A stretch of 64,000 nt of DNA from an uncultured Erythrobacter sp. Lineage in GTDB: Bacteria; Pseudomonadota; Alphaproteobacteria; Sphingomonadales; Sphingomonadaceae. The notes under the pieces were generated by a model. The model did no database searches. It saw only the letters and a program-made list of their open reading frames with translations, and was not told the DNA's origin. Made by a program: the position numbers and the translations under genes. The stretch lies in the NCBI GenBank assembly GCA_947499095.1, contig CANMMR010000002.1, positions 248,001-312,000 of the forward strand, in the 5' to 3' direction. Shown one piece after another: positions 47,255 through 56,402 of this stretch. Position 1 is the stretch's first letter. The number at the start of each line of letters is the position of its first letter.

Positions 47255-48049
47255 ATGACCCTAGGTTTCTCTGTCGACGAACTGCTGCCCCGCGCTCGGG
47301 GTGGAGGCGTGCTCAAGATGGGGCTTGCCAAAATGCGCGAGGGCGAGTGGCTCCAACCCGATCCCGACCTTGAAGCGCGTGCCGAAGGCTTTGCTACCTA
47401 CCCCGAAGGTATCCAGCTCTCACCCGAAAGCGAGGCACCTGGGGCAGAACTCGCCATGATGCTCGGCCTGTCTGGCGGCCTGCCCGAAGCAGCGCGCGCG
47501 CATCACGAGGATATGTGCCTCCTCACCCTGCGTCCCGGCGAAGACCAATACCGCCTCGTCGGCGCGGCGGTCGCGTGGCCGTCCGACTGGACGCCGGCCG
47601 ACAAGTTGGGGCTGCCCCTGCGCTCGCTCCACGCGCCCATCCACGGCTATCAGGAGCAGCTCGCCAGCGGGGTCGACAACTTTATGGCCAAGCTGAAACC
47701 CGGCACGATTTACGGCCGCTGCAACTGGTTCATCGCCGCTACCGGCAAAAAGCGCTGGGTCGCCGAGCCGCCTCGACAGGCGTTCGCCCATGTCACGCCC
47801 GAGAAAGCAGGTAATACGCTGTTCGTCCGCTCGGAACGCCAGACGTTGCGCCGCCTGCCGCAGACCGGCGCAATCCTCTTCACGATCGGCATCTACGTTG
47901 CGCCGTTCGGAGAGCTTTCGCAGCCGAACCGCCAGCGCCTCGCCGCAGCTATCGGAAGCCTTATCGAAGGCGAGGGCGACCGGCGCGGCGCGGGGGCTTA
48001 CGCTGGCGCGTTAATCGGCTATGCGAACCGGCGAGAGGAAACGTCATGA
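47255..48049 (+). CDS. DUF3445 protein (heme-dependent oxidative N-demethylase type)
   Basis: 264-residue protein of the DUF3445 family, related to the alpha subunit of heme-dependent oxidative N-demethylases. Characteristic parts are HEDMCLLT, GAAVAWPSDWTPADKLGLPL, HAPIHGYQEQL, and NWFIAATGKKRW. Partner subunits (reductase-type) are not next to it. Start MTLGFSVDELLPRARGG at 47255. Stop overlaps the lprI-like start by 4 bases. Confidence 0.83.
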   Translation: MTLGFSVDELLPRARGGGVLKMGLAKMREGEWLQPDPDLEARAEGFATYPEGIQLSPESEAPGAELAMMLGLSGGLPEAARAHHEDMCLLTLRPGEDQYRLVGAAVAWPSDWTPADKLGLPLRSLHAPIHGYQEQLASGVDNFMAKLKPGTIYGRCNWFIAATGKKRWVAEPPRQAFAHVTPEKAGNTLFVRSERQTLRRLPQTGAILFTIGIYVAPFGELSQPNRQRLAAAIGSLIEGEGDRRGAGAYAGALIGYANRREETS

Positions 48050-48465
48050 GCCTAATCGCCGCTGCGCTGGTCATGGCCGCGCAGGCCGCCACAAAGCCCA
48101 ATCCGCTGCCGCCCTGCGACCGCGCGCGGGCCGAGCGCGGGGTGCAAAGCGCAATGAATTTCTGTGCACACCATGACTATCTCAAGGCCGATCGCGCGCT
48201 GAACGTTCAATGGAAGAAGACCGCCGCGGCAATGCGCGCCATGGATCGGGGCGACTTTGTGCCGGATGACGGCAGGCCGACTTATTTCGATACGCTGCTG
48301 AAGTCCCAGCGCGCCTGGATCGCCTATCGCGACGCGCATTGCGCCAGCGCGGGCTATCAGGCACGGGGCGGCACCATGGAACCCATGTTGGTGAGCTTCT
48401 GCCTCACCGACCTCACTCAAGAACGCACGAAACAGTTGCGCGAACTGGCGGAGAGCCCCGAATAA
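48046..48465 (+). CDS. LprI-like exported protein (DUF1311, lysozyme-inhibitor type)
   Basis: 139 residues with a signal peptide (SLIAAALVMAAQAAT) and a helical DUF1311 domain: CDRARAERGVQSAMNFCAHH, SQRAWIAYRDAHCAS and a C-terminal cysteine pair. Several cysteines suggest disulfides in the periplasm. LprI-like proteins can inhibit lysozyme; the role here is unproven. Start overlaps DUF3445; the pccA ATG shares one base with its stop (TAATG). Confidence 0.85.
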   Translation: MSLIAAALVMAAQAATKPNPLPPCDRARAERGVQSAMNFCAHHDYLKADRALNVQWKKTAAAMRAMDRGDFVPDDGRPTYFDTLLKSQRAWIAYRDAHCASAGYQARGGTMEPMLVSFCLTDLTQERTKQLRELAESPE

Positions 48466-50522
48466 TGTTCTCGAAAATTCTGATTGCCAATCGCGGCGAG
48501 ATCGCCTGCCGCGTCATCAAGACCGCCCGGCGGATGGGGATTGCCACCGTCGCCGTCTACTCGGATGCCGATGCGCGCGCGCCCTTCGTGCGGATGGCGG
48601 ACGAAGCGGTGCATATCGGACCGGCGCAGGCGTCCGAAAGCTATCTCGTCGCGGACAAGATCATCGCCGCTTGCAAGCAGACCGGGGCCGAAGCGGTGCA
48701 TCCGGGCTACGGCTTCCTGTCCGAGCGTGCGAGCTTCGTGGAAGCTCTGGCAGCCGAGAACATTGCCTTCATCGGCCCGCCCGCCGAAGCGATCGCCGCA
48801 ATGGGCGACAAGATCGAATCCAAGAAGATCGCGCGCGAGGCGGGGGTGAACGTCGTCCCCGGCTTCGTCGGCGAAATCCGCGATACGGACCATGCGGTCG
48901 AGATCAGCGACGGCATCGGCTATCCGGTGATGATGAAGGCCAGCGCGGGCGGCGGGGGCAAGGGCATGCGTCTCGCCTATAGCGAGAAGGACGTGCGCGA
49001 AGGCTTCGAGGCGACCAAGCGCGAGGGCCTCAATTCCTTCGGCGACGACCGCGTTTTCATCGAGAAATTCATCGAGGATCCGCGCCACATCGAAATCCAG
49101 ATCCTCGGCGACAAGCACGGCAACATCGTCTATCTCAACGAGCGCGAATGCAGCATCCAGCGCCGCCACCAGAAGGTGGTGGAAGAAGCGCCTTCGCCCT
49201 TCGTCACACCCAAGATGCGCAAGGCCATGGGCGAGCAGTGCGTGGCGCTGTCGAAGGCCGTCGGCTATCACAGCGCGGGCACCGTCGAACTGATTGTCAG
49301 CGGCGCGGACAAGACCGGCGAGAGCTTCTACTTCCTCGAAATGAACACCCGCCTGCAGGTGGAGCATCCGGTGACCGAGATGATCACCGGCGTGGACCTG
49401 GTCGAATGGATGATCCGCGTGGCAGCCGGCGAGAAGCTCGCCATGACGCAGGACGATGTGAAGATCGACGGCTGGGCGATCGAGAATCGCGTGTATGCGG
49501 AGGATCCCTATCGCGGCTTCCTGCCGAGCATCGGGCGACTAGTGCATTACCAGCCACCGGTCGAACCTTGGACCGACGATGGATCCGAGAACGGCCGCCG
49601 CGGTGTCGACGGCATTCGCGTCGACGATGGCGTTTACGAGGGCGGCGAAGTCTCGATTCACTACGACCCGATGATCGCCAAGCTGGTGACCTGGGGCGAG
49701 ACACGCGACGAGGCGGCGGACCTGCAGGTCAAGGCGCTCGACGCCTTCCGGATCGAGGGGCTGGGCCACAATGTCGATTTCCTCAGCGCGATCATGCAGC
49801 ATCCGCGCTTCCGCTCGGGAGAGCTGACGACCGGCTTTATCGCCAAGGAATATCCCGAGGGCTTCGAAGGCGCACCCGCCGATACGCAGCTTACGCGCGT
49901 TCTCGCGGCCGTCGGCGGTGTGATTGCCACCGCCGATGCCGACCGTGCGCGGCGGATCGACCAGCAGCTCGATAGCGACTTCTACGCCCCGGGCGATTGG
50001 AGTATCCGTATAGGCGAACGCGAGGAAGGTTCGACCACTCACGAGGTGAGACTGGTCGAGGAAGCGATTACCGTCGACGGCGAGCCGGTGGTGCTGGAGA
50101 TGGAATACACGCCGGGCGAGACCATGGTCGAAGTCGCGCTTTTCGGAAAGGAATCTGCCGAGCCCGAAGCGACCTACACGCTGCAACTCTCGCCGACGCG
50201 CACCGGCTACGCCGTCACCACCCGCGGCGCGACGCATCAGCTGCGCATTCTGCAGAGCCGTATCGCCCATCTTGCCGGTCACATGATCGAGAAAGAGCCG
50301 CCCGATCTCTCCAAGATGCTCCTCTGTCCGATGCCGGGCCTGCTGGTGAAGCTGCATGTCGCTGAGGGCGATGAAGTCCAGCCGGGTCAACCGCTCGCCA
50401 CCGTCGAAGCGATGAAGATGGAAAACATCCTGCGCGCCGAGAAAGAGGCCGTCGTCAGCAAGATCAACGCCGGAGAAGGCGATAGTCTCGCAGTCGATGA
50501 GGTCATTCTGGAGCTCGAATAA
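48465..50522 (+). CDS. pccA: Propionyl-CoA carboxylase alpha subunit (biotin carboxylase and carrier)
   Basis: 685-residue subunit that carboxylates biotin with ATP and bicarbonate. The biotin carboxylase domain (1-450) starts MFSKILIANRGEIACRVIKT and has the ATP loop KASAGGGGKGMRL and EMNTRLQVEHPVTE. A BT domain and the C-terminal biotinyl domain with the carrier lysine in VEAMKMEN follow. Start ATG at 48465 shares a base with the previous stop. It completes the pathway of pccB, mce and scpA. Confidence 0.95.
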   Translation: MFSKILIANRGEIACRVIKTARRMGIATVAVYSDADARAPFVRMADEAVHIGPAQASESYLVADKIIAACKQTGAEAVHPGYGFLSERASFVEALAAENIAFIGPPAEAIAAMGDKIESKKIAREAGVNVVPGFVGEIRDTDHAVEISDGIGYPVMMKASAGGGGKGMRLAYSEKDVREGFEATKREGLNSFGDDRVFIEKFIEDPRHIEIQILGDKHGNIVYLNERECSIQRRHQKVVEEAPSPFVTPKMRKAMGEQCVALSKAVGYHSAGTVELIVSGADKTGESFYFLEMNTRLQVEHPVTEMITGVDLVEWMIRVAAGEKLAMTQDDVKIDGWAIENRVYAEDPYRGFLPSIGRLVHYQPPVEPWTDDGSENGRRGVDGIRVDDGVYEGGEVSIHYDPMIAKLVTWGETRDEAADLQVKALDAFRIEGLGHNVDFLSAIMQHPRFRSGELTTGFIAKEYPEGFEGAPADTQLTRVLAAVGGVIATADADRARRIDQQLDSDFYAPGDWSIRIGEREEGSTTHEVRLVEEAITVDGEPVVLEMEYTPGETMVEVALFGKESAEPEATYTLQLSPTRTGYAVTTRGATHQLRILQSRIAHLAGHMIEKEPPDLSKMLLCPMPGLLVKLHVAEGDEVQPGQPLATVEAMKMENILRAEKEAVVSKINAGEGDSLAVDEVILELE

Positions 50523-50702
50523 GGCAGCGTGGAAAGCTGAAGGCATCGGTGCGTAGCAACAATGTGGCCGAAAGGCGGTTTTTTGCGACTATTATGTCTC
50601 TGCACGAGGCAAATGGAGTGAACGCGCTTTGAACGACTCGGCCCATGACCGATACTGTGCGTCTTCGGATCGCTTCTGAGGCACCACGCACAGGAGTTAC
50701 GC

Positions 50703-50963
50703 ATGGCACACAGGGGAACAGGGTTCTTCGATACGCGGGGCAATTACCATAAGACCCCGGAGGACGCGACGATCGCGGACCTCGCAGGCATTCTCGGCAA
50801 AATCGGCGATGGCGACAGCCTCGCCTCCGGCATCGCGCAGATCCTGCTTCAACGGCGCAGCGAGATCGAGCGGTTGTTTGCCGAACACGACGCGATGATG
50901 GCGGATTACCAGCCGGTCGGCGCCGGGTCGAAGGTCACCCGGCTCGAGCCACGAGCCAGCTGA
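50703..50963 (+). CDS. Small hypothetical protein
   Basis: 86-residue soluble protein starting MAHRGTGFFDTRGNYHKTPE. It contains a helical core (ADLAGILGKIGDGDSLASGI) with conserved-looking glycines, but no family is recognised. Codon usage matches the region. Its stop and that of the convergent cyclase gene share TGATCA. The 180 bases upstream of it hold no other gene that I can see. Confidence 0.7.
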   Translation: MAHRGTGFFDTRGNYHKTPEDATIADLAGILGKIGDGDSLASGIAQILLQRRSEIERLFAEHDAMMADYQPVGAGSKVTRLEPRAS

Positions 50964-51743
50964 TCAGTCGATTATCGCGACCGCGCGGATCCATCCCGCG
51001 CTGGCGCGTTCGATCTTGACCGGGAAGCAGCTCACGGTGAAGCCATGCGCGGGCAGTGCGGCGAGATTGGTGAGCTTTTCGATCTGGTAATAGGACCGGA
51101 TGCGACCCGCTTTGTGACCTTCCCAGATGATCGCCGGATCGCGCTCCTGCGCCCATCGCTTCGCCGTGTGGCTGAAGGGCGCATCCCAGCTCCAGGCATC
51201 GGTGCCGACGACTTCGACGCCGCGTTCGGTCAGCCATAGGGTGGCCTCCGCACCGAGGCCGACGCCCTGGTCGGTGAAGTCCTCCGTGCCGTAGATCGCG
51301 CCGGACTGGACCAGCACGATGTCGAGCGGCTGAATTTTGTAATCGATCTTGGTGAACGCTTGCTCAACCTCGGCTCCGCTGACCACATGGCCGTGCGGAA
51401 GGTGGCTGAAATCGAGCTTCACACCGGGCCGCAGGAAACGGTCGAGCGGCGCTTCGTCGATGCTGGGAGCGGGGCTGGCACCGCTGTCCGTGGTGGAGTG
51501 ATAGTGCCACGGCGCATCCATATGCGTGCCGTTGTGCGTCGAGAGCTCCAGCATCTCGACCGCCCAGCCTTCGCCATCCGGCAGGTCGTCCTGTTCCAGC
51601 CCGGGAAAGAACATCGCGATCTGCTCCCACGTGCTGTCGTGGGTCATGTACTGGATCTTCGGACGCATCACTTCGGGGTCGGAGACGACGTCGTTCGTAA
51701 TGGGGATCGATAGGTCGATAAAGTGCGGCATGCTGCGCAGCAT
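50964..51743 (-). CDS. Cyclase-family metal hydrolase (kynurenine-formamidase fold)
   Basis: 259-residue member of the cyclase/KynB superfamily. The metal-binding motif is HNGTHMDAPWHYH, and HLPHGHVVSGAEV follows. The substrate is unknown; it may be a formamidase or another cyclic-amide hydrolase. The ATG at 51743 is chosen; the next ATG (51731) or the TTG at 51767 that overlaps the aroB stop are possible. It is the last gene of the aroK-aroB run. Confidence 0.85.
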   Translation of the reverse strand: MLRSMPHFIDLSIPITNDVVSDPEVMRPKIQYMTHDSTWEQIAMFFPGLEQDDLPDGEGWAVEMLELSTHNGTHMDAPWHYHSTTDSGASPAPSIDEAPLDRFLRPGVKLDFSHLPHGHVVSGAEVEQAFTKIDYKIQPLDIVLVQSGAIYGTEDFTDQGVGLGAEATLWLTERGVEVVGTDAWSWDAPFSHTAKRWAQERDPAIIWEGHKAGRIRSYYQIEKLTNLAALPAHGFTVSCFPVKIERASAGWIRAVAIID

Positions 51744-51763
51744 GGGCGCAGCATTTTCGCCCG

Positions 51764-52885
51764 TCAATGCGCCTGCAGTTGCGCGTCGAGGAACGCCCCG
51801 ACGTCTGCCAGATCGACGTCTTTCGCGAGGTACGCCTCGCCGATACCACGCAGCAGGATGAAGGGCAGCGTGCCGCCCGCGTCCATCTTCTTGTCATGCA
51901 GCATGTGCGCCACCAGCGCGCTGCCGTCGCATTCGAGCTCCAGAGCGGCGATCTCTGCAGGCAGTCCAGCTTTGTCGATAGCGCGAGTCACGCGTACCGC
52001 ATTGTCTTCGGAGATTTCGCCCCGCCGCGCCGAAAAGCGAGCGGCCAGCACCATGCCGAGCGCGACGCCTTCGCCGTGCAGCAGGCGATCGGAAAAGCTG
52101 GTCTCCGCTTCGAGCGCATGGCCGAAGGTATGGCCGAGATTGAGCAGCGCGCGGGTGCCGGTCGTCTCGCGCTCGTCCTCGGCAACGATGCGGGCTTTCG
52201 CGGCGACGCTGGTCGCGACGGCGTGTTCGAGCGGCGCATCTTCGAGTCCGAGCACCTTGTTGACATGCTCTTCCAGCCAGTCGAAAAAACCTGCATCGCC
52301 GAGAACCCCGTATTTCAACACCTCGGCATAACCTGCGCGCATCTCGCGATCGGGCAAAGTCGCCAACGCATCGAGATCGGCCAGCACCAGAGAGGGCTGG
52401 TGGAACGCGCCGACAAGATTTTTGCCCGCCGAGGTGTTTATGGCCGTCTTGCCGCCGACCGAACTGTCGACCTGGGCGAGGAGCGTCGTGGGCAATTGCA
52501 CGAAGCCGCAGCCGCGCTTGACGATGGAGCAGGCGAAACCGGTGAGGTCGCCGACCACGCCGCCGCCGAAGGCGAAAACATGGTCGCCGCGCGTAATGCC
52601 GAGACCGAGCAGCCAGTCGACCAGATCCTGCAATCCTGCCCAGCTTTTAGCCGCTTCGCCCGGCTCGACGAGGTACCAGGCGATTTCAAAGCCGTCCGCT
52701 GCCAGCGAATGCGCGAGGCGCTCGCCATGGTGCTTCAATGCGTTGCGATCGGCTACGACCGGTACTTTGCGTCCATGGTAAGGCTCGATGAAAGCGCGTG
52801 CGAGCGAGAGCGCTTCGTCCAGCAGCCCCTTGCGCACATGCACTTCGTAGTTTCGGCCCGCGAGTTCGACCGGGATCACAGCCAT
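51764..52885 (-). CDS. aroB: 3-dehydroquinate synthase
   Basis: 373-residue NAD- and metal-dependent enzyme for the second step of the shikimate pathway. Recognisable motifs: [39 protein letters not shown], and the metal ligand region [11 protein letters not shown]. Start ATG at 52885, overlapping aroK by 10 bases. The aroK-aroB order is standard. Confidence 0.96.
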   Translation of the reverse strand: MAVIPVELAGRNYEVHVRKGLLDEALSLARAFIEPYHGRKVPVVADRNALKHHGERLAHSLAADGFEIAWYLVEPGEAAKSWAGLQDLVDWLLGLGITRGDHVFAFGGGVVGDLTGFACSIVKRGCGFVQLPTTLLAQVDSSVGGKTAINTSAGKNLVGAFHQPSLVLADLDALATLPDREMRAGYAEVLKYGVLGDAGFFDWLEEHVNKVLGLEDAPLEHAVATSVAAKARIVAEDERETTGTRALLNLGHTFGHALEAETSFSDRLLHGEGVALGMVLAARFSARRGEISEDNAVRVTRAIDKAGLPAEIAALELECDGSALVAHMLHDKKMDAGGTLPFILLRGIGEAYLAKDVDLADVGAFLDAQLQAH

Positions 52886-53442
52886 GCGTCGATCGCCTCC
52901 AATATGCGCAGCGCGGTCTGGTGATGCGGCCCGTCGTCGGTCACCACATGCAACTGTGCCTGCGCGTACGCGCCGCTGCGCTGATCTTTCAGATTGGTGA
53001 GAATCTCTCTCGGGTCGCCCTTTTTCAGCAGGGGTCGGGTGTTGCGCCTGCCGGTGCGCTCGACCAGCGTGTCAATATCGCAATCGAGCCACACGGCGAT
53101 GGCCTTGTCGACGATCAGCGCCCGGGTCTCGACGTCGATGAATGCCCCGCCGCCTGTCGCAATGACGCCATGGTCTTCCTCCATCAGCCGCGCGATCACG
53201 CGGCGTTCGCCTTCACGGAAATAGGCTTCCCCGTGCGCCTCGAAGATCTCGCCGATGCTGCGGTCCGCCGCGCGCTCTATCTCGTCGTCTGCATCGATAA
53301 AGTTTGTCTGCATCAACGCTGCCAGCCGCCGCCCGACCGTGGATTTGCCGACTCCCATCAAGCCGACCAGCACCACCGGCCGGTCGATCCGCCTGACGAT
53401 CGCGGAAATGGCATCTTGTGTAATGGAAGGCGCTTCGGTCAT
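52876..53442 (-). CDS. aroK: Shikimate kinase
   Basis: 188-residue P-loop kinase phosphorylating shikimate. ATP loop GLMGVGKST at residues 27-35; shikimate-binding DADDEIER and ATGGGAF; lid region TRPLL. The ATG at 53442 gives family length; upstream in-frame sequence has no homology. First gene of the leftward aroK-aroB-cyclase run. Confidence 0.95.
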   Translation of the reverse strand: MTEAPSITQDAISAIVRRIDRPVVLVGLMGVGKSTVGRRLAALMQTNFIDADDEIERAADRSIGEIFEAHGEAYFREGERRVIARLMEEDHGVIATGGGAFIDVETRALIVDKAIAVWLDCDIDTLVERTGRRNTRPLLKKGDPREILTNLKDQRSGAYAQAQLHVVTDDGPHHQTALRILEAIDAWL

Positions 53443-53517
53443 TGCCGCCGTGCCTAGAGATGGGCTAGGGCGCGGGCAAGGTATCAGCACTTGAAGCGGG
53501 ACGCGAAAAACTTGGCC

Positions 53518-53652
53518 ATGGACAGCAAGCGGATCGGAGGCATCGCGGTGTTGATTATCGTCGCGCTCTGCATCCTGGCCTGGATCGATGGCGGCGAAGA
53601 ACCGCTGCATCCGATCGAGCAGGAGATCACGTTGCCGGGAGCGGCGCGATGA
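53518..53652 (+). CDS. 44-residue membrane protein
   Basis: Short ORF MDSKRIGGIAVLIIVALCIL followed by an acidic tail (AWIDGGEEPLHPIEQE). One clear membrane segment at residues about 7-24. Its TGA overlaps the ATG of the next gene (ATGA), so the two are translationally coupled and likely functionally linked. Not recognised. The position next to xerD and aroK is stable in related genomes as far as I know. Confidence 0.65.
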   Translation: MDSKRIGGIAVLIIVALCILAWIDGGEEPLHPIEQEITLPGAAR

Positions 53653-55505
53653 AGGCTGCCTGGCTGGCTGGCGGCGCGGCATTGGCGCTATGTTCCTCGC
53701 TCGTGCTCGCGCAATCCGCGCCGACCGATCTGCTGCCGCCGGGCTTCGACGAACCTGCGCCGACACCCACCCCCACGCAGCGCCCGTCTCCTGCACCTTC
53801 GGCAACGCCGGGTTCCGGTGCAACGCCTTCAGGCGCCGGTCAATCCGGCGAGATCGTCCAGCCGATCCCCGATCAGCCCGCCGAAAGCCCAAGTTCCAAT
53901 TCGAGCAGTCTCGACCTCTCGCGTCTGCCGACGCTGGAGCAGCTGGAAAATATGTCGACCGACGAACTCGACGAGCTGTTCGGCCTGAAACCCAAATTCG
54001 ACATTCCGCCCGCCGCCCGGCGCTCGACCGAGCGTGCGGGAGTGATTTCGACGGCTGAGGGCGGCTTGCCCGGTGCATCGCTGGCGCGGCAGCCAGCCGC
54101 TCTCGTCCGCGCCGCACTGGGCGGGACGCAAGCGCCTCTGGTCTCGCGTTGGGGCCACATCCTGCTTCGCCGTGCGCTCGCCAGCCGTCTGGCCGCGCCC
54201 GACGGCATGGACCCGATCGAATTCGCCACGCTGCGTGTGCGAGCCCTGAACGCGATGGGCGAATATGCGGTCGCGCGCGCCCTCGTGCAGGATATCGACA
54301 CGGCAAACTATTCGCCCGCGCTCGTCGATGCCGCGATTGAAGCCTACATCGGTACGGCCGACATTGTCGGGGCCTGTCCGGCAGTGCGCCTGGTCGACAC
54401 CGACCGCGAGGATCCGCAATGGAACATGCTGGCGGGCATCTGCAATGCTTACGCCGGCGAAGCCACCCGCGCGCAGAACGACCTGCGCCGCCTGCAGTCC
54501 CGCGGGCAGGGCGAAACCATCGATGTCCTCTTTGCCCAAAGGTTTGCCGGGGCGGCAGGAGATGGTCGGCGCGCGGTGACCATCGAGTGGGATGGCGTGG
54601 AGCAGATCACGCCCTGGCGCTTCGCCATGGCCAACGCCCTGGGCGAGCCGATCCCCGAAGACCTCATGGAAGGGCTCGGGCCAGAGCTTTTGAAGAGCGC
54701 GGCGCTCACTCCCGCACTTGGCGCTGCCGAGCGTTCCGATGCAGCCGATATTGCGGCGCAGAGCGGCATCTTCTCGGCCAGTGCGATGGTCGATCTCTAC
54801 AGCCAGATCTTCGCCGATGGGGGCGAGGACAGCGAAGCCTATCGCCGCGCCTCGCGCCTTCGCGAAGCCTATGTCGGCAGCGATGCTTCCACTCGCCTTG
54901 GCGCCATCCGCGACGTGTGGGGAGACGGCGGAGACTTCGGTTATGGACGCCGCGTGCTGACCGCCTATGCCACGGCGCGCTTGCCTGCGGACGATGCGCT
55001 GGAAGACGAAGCAGGCGAACTCATTGCTTCCATGCTTACCGCCGGCCTCGACCGTGACGCCATGCGCTGGTCAGGCGTCGTCGACGAGGGAAGCCTCGGC
55101 TGGGCCCTGCTGGCCCTGGCCGCGCCGACGCGTAGCGAAGCTGTCACCGATGGCGAACTCGACAGTTTCGTCGATGCCGATGAATCGGGCGGGCAACGCA
55201 AGTCGCGCATGTTTCTTGCCGGGCTTGCCGGGTTGGAACGTGTAGGATCGGGCGAGATCGACGAATACAGCGGTCGGCTTTCCATGAGCCTTGGCGGCCA
55301 AACGCGCTGGACCCGGGCTATCGAGGCGGCGGCGAACGCGGGCAATCCGGCGCTGGTGGCCATTCTCGCCGGCCTCGGCATGCAGGGCGATAGCTGGGGC
55401 CGCATGACGGCTCGGCACCTCTTCCATATCGTTTCCGCGCTGCGCCGCGTGGGACTGGAAGCCGAAGCTCGCATGATCGCCGCGGAGGCGGTTGCGCGGG
55501 CCTGA
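53649..55505 (+). CDS. Large exported protein of unknown function
   Basis: 618 residues: signal peptide (KAAWLAGGAALALCSSLVLA), a disordered Pro/Thr/Ser-rich segment (about 35-90), then an almost all-alpha region rich in Ala and Leu that looks like tetratricopeptide-type helical repeats (ALNAMGEYAVARALVQDIDT, AYAGEATRAQNDLRRLQSRG). No catalytic motif. Coupled to the 44-residue membrane protein and followed by xerD. A periplasmic scaffold or envelope role is an inference. Confidence 0.75.
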   Translation: MKAAWLAGGAALALCSSLVLAQSAPTDLLPPGFDEPAPTPTPTQRPSPAPSATPGSGATPSGAGQSGEIVQPIPDQPAESPSSNSSSLDLSRLPTLEQLENMSTDELDELFGLKPKFDIPPAARRSTERAGVISTAEGGLPGASLARQPAALVRAALGGTQAPLVSRWGHILLRRALASRLAAPDGMDPIEFATLRVRALNAMGEYAVARALVQDIDTANYSPALVDAAIEAYIGTADIVGACPAVRLVDTDREDPQWNMLAGICNAYAGEATRAQNDLRRLQSRGQGETIDVLFAQRFAGAAGDGRRAVTIEWDGVEQITPWRFAMANALGEPIPEDLMEGLGPELLKSAALTPALGAAERSDAADIAAQSGIFSASAMVDLYSQIFADGGEDSEAYRRASRLREAYVGSDASTRLGAIRDVWGDGGDFGYGRRVLTAYATARLPADDALEDEAGELIASMLTAGLDRDAMRWSGVVDEGSLGWALLALAAPTRSEAVTDGELDSFVDADESGGQRKSRMFLAGLAGLERVGSGEIDEYSGRLSMSLGGQTRWTRAIEAAANAGNPALVAILAGLGMQGDSWGRMTARHLFHIVSALRRVGLEAEARMIAAEAVARA

Positions 55506-55514
55506 GGTCGGGCC

Positions 55515-56393
55515 GTGAGCGCCATCGACGATTTTCTGGCCATGCTCTCCGCAGAGCACGGAGCCGCTCGAAACACGATCCTCGCCTATGGCCGCGATCT
55601 CGATCAGGCGGAGGAAATGCTTGGCGGCGAGCTGGCGCAAGCGCAACCTGCGCAACTGGCGAAGCTGGCCCAAGGCTGGTCCGCTCTCGCCCCGTCGACG
55701 GTCGCGCGCAAGATGTCCGCGCTGAGGCAGTTCTTCGGCTTCCTTGTCGACGAAGGCATGCGGTCGGACGATCCTACCCACGCCCTGCCGCGTCCGACGA
55801 CGCAAAGGCCGCTCCCCAAAATTCTCTCTCACGACGAGATCGAACGATTGTTCAGGACCGCGGAAGAGGAGGCCGCCGGCGATTCTCCTCAGGCGATCCG
55901 AATGCTCGTCATGTTGGAAATGCTTTACGGCTCGGGATTGCGGGCGACAGAGCTGGTCTCGCTACCGCTTGCTGCCGTCCCGCGCGACGCGCCGTTCCTG
56001 ACGGTGACAGGAAAGGGCGGACAAGCGCGCATGGTGCCGGTCAGTCGCCGTGCCAAGGCTGCCCTGTCGTGCTGGCTGGCGGTCCGGCCAAATGGCTCGC
56101 CATGGCTGTTTCCGTCGCGCAGCAGGCATCTTTCGCGCGTTCGCCTGTTCCAGCTTGTCAAGGCATTGGCGGTTCGTGCCGGTCTGGCGCCCGAAAAGCT
56201 CAGCCCGCATGTGCTGCGCCATGCCTTTGCGACGCATCTGTTGGAGGGCGGAGCGGACTTGCGCGCGCTCCAGACCCTGCTGGGGCACGCCGATATTTCC
56301 ACCACGCAGATCTACACGCATGTCGATGCCGCGCGGCTGGTCGAACTGGTCAACCAGCGCCACCCGCTTGCGAAAGCGCGCGCATCGGACTAG
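55515..56393 (+). CDS. xerD: Tyrosine recombinase XerD
   Basis: 292-residue site-specific recombinase that resolves chromosome dimers at dif with XerC. All catalytic residues are present: R143 (GLRATELVSL), K167 (TGKGGQAR), H232 and R235 (PHVLRHAFA), H258 (LLGHAD), Y267 (QIYTHV). The chromosomal context (aroK on one side, accA on the other) supports XerD rather than a phage or integron integrase. GTG start at 55515. Confidence 0.92.
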   Translation: MSAIDDFLAMLSAEHGAARNTILAYGRDLDQAEEMLGGELAQAQPAQLAKLAQGWSALAPSTVARKMSALRQFFGFLVDEGMRSDDPTHALPRPTTQRPLPKILSHDEIERLFRTAEEEAAGDSPQAIRMLVMLEMLYGSGLRATELVSLPLAAVPRDAPFLTVTGKGGQARMVPVSRRAKAALSCWLAVRPNGSPWLFPSRSRHLSRVRLFQLVKALAVRAGLAPEKLSPHVLRHAFATHLLEGGADLRALQTLLGHADISTTQIYTHVDAARLVELVNQRHPLAKARASD

Positions 56394-56402
56394 CGGAGCG
56401 CG

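Noticed and set aside
50560-50590. Terminator after pccA at the GGCCGAAAGGCGGTTTTTT stretch
   Set aside because: The stem is only three to four base pairs; too weak to call.
55515-56393. xerD as a mobile-element integrase
   Set aside because: Surrounding genes are conserved core genes (aroK, aroB, accA), and no att sites or cargo are seen.
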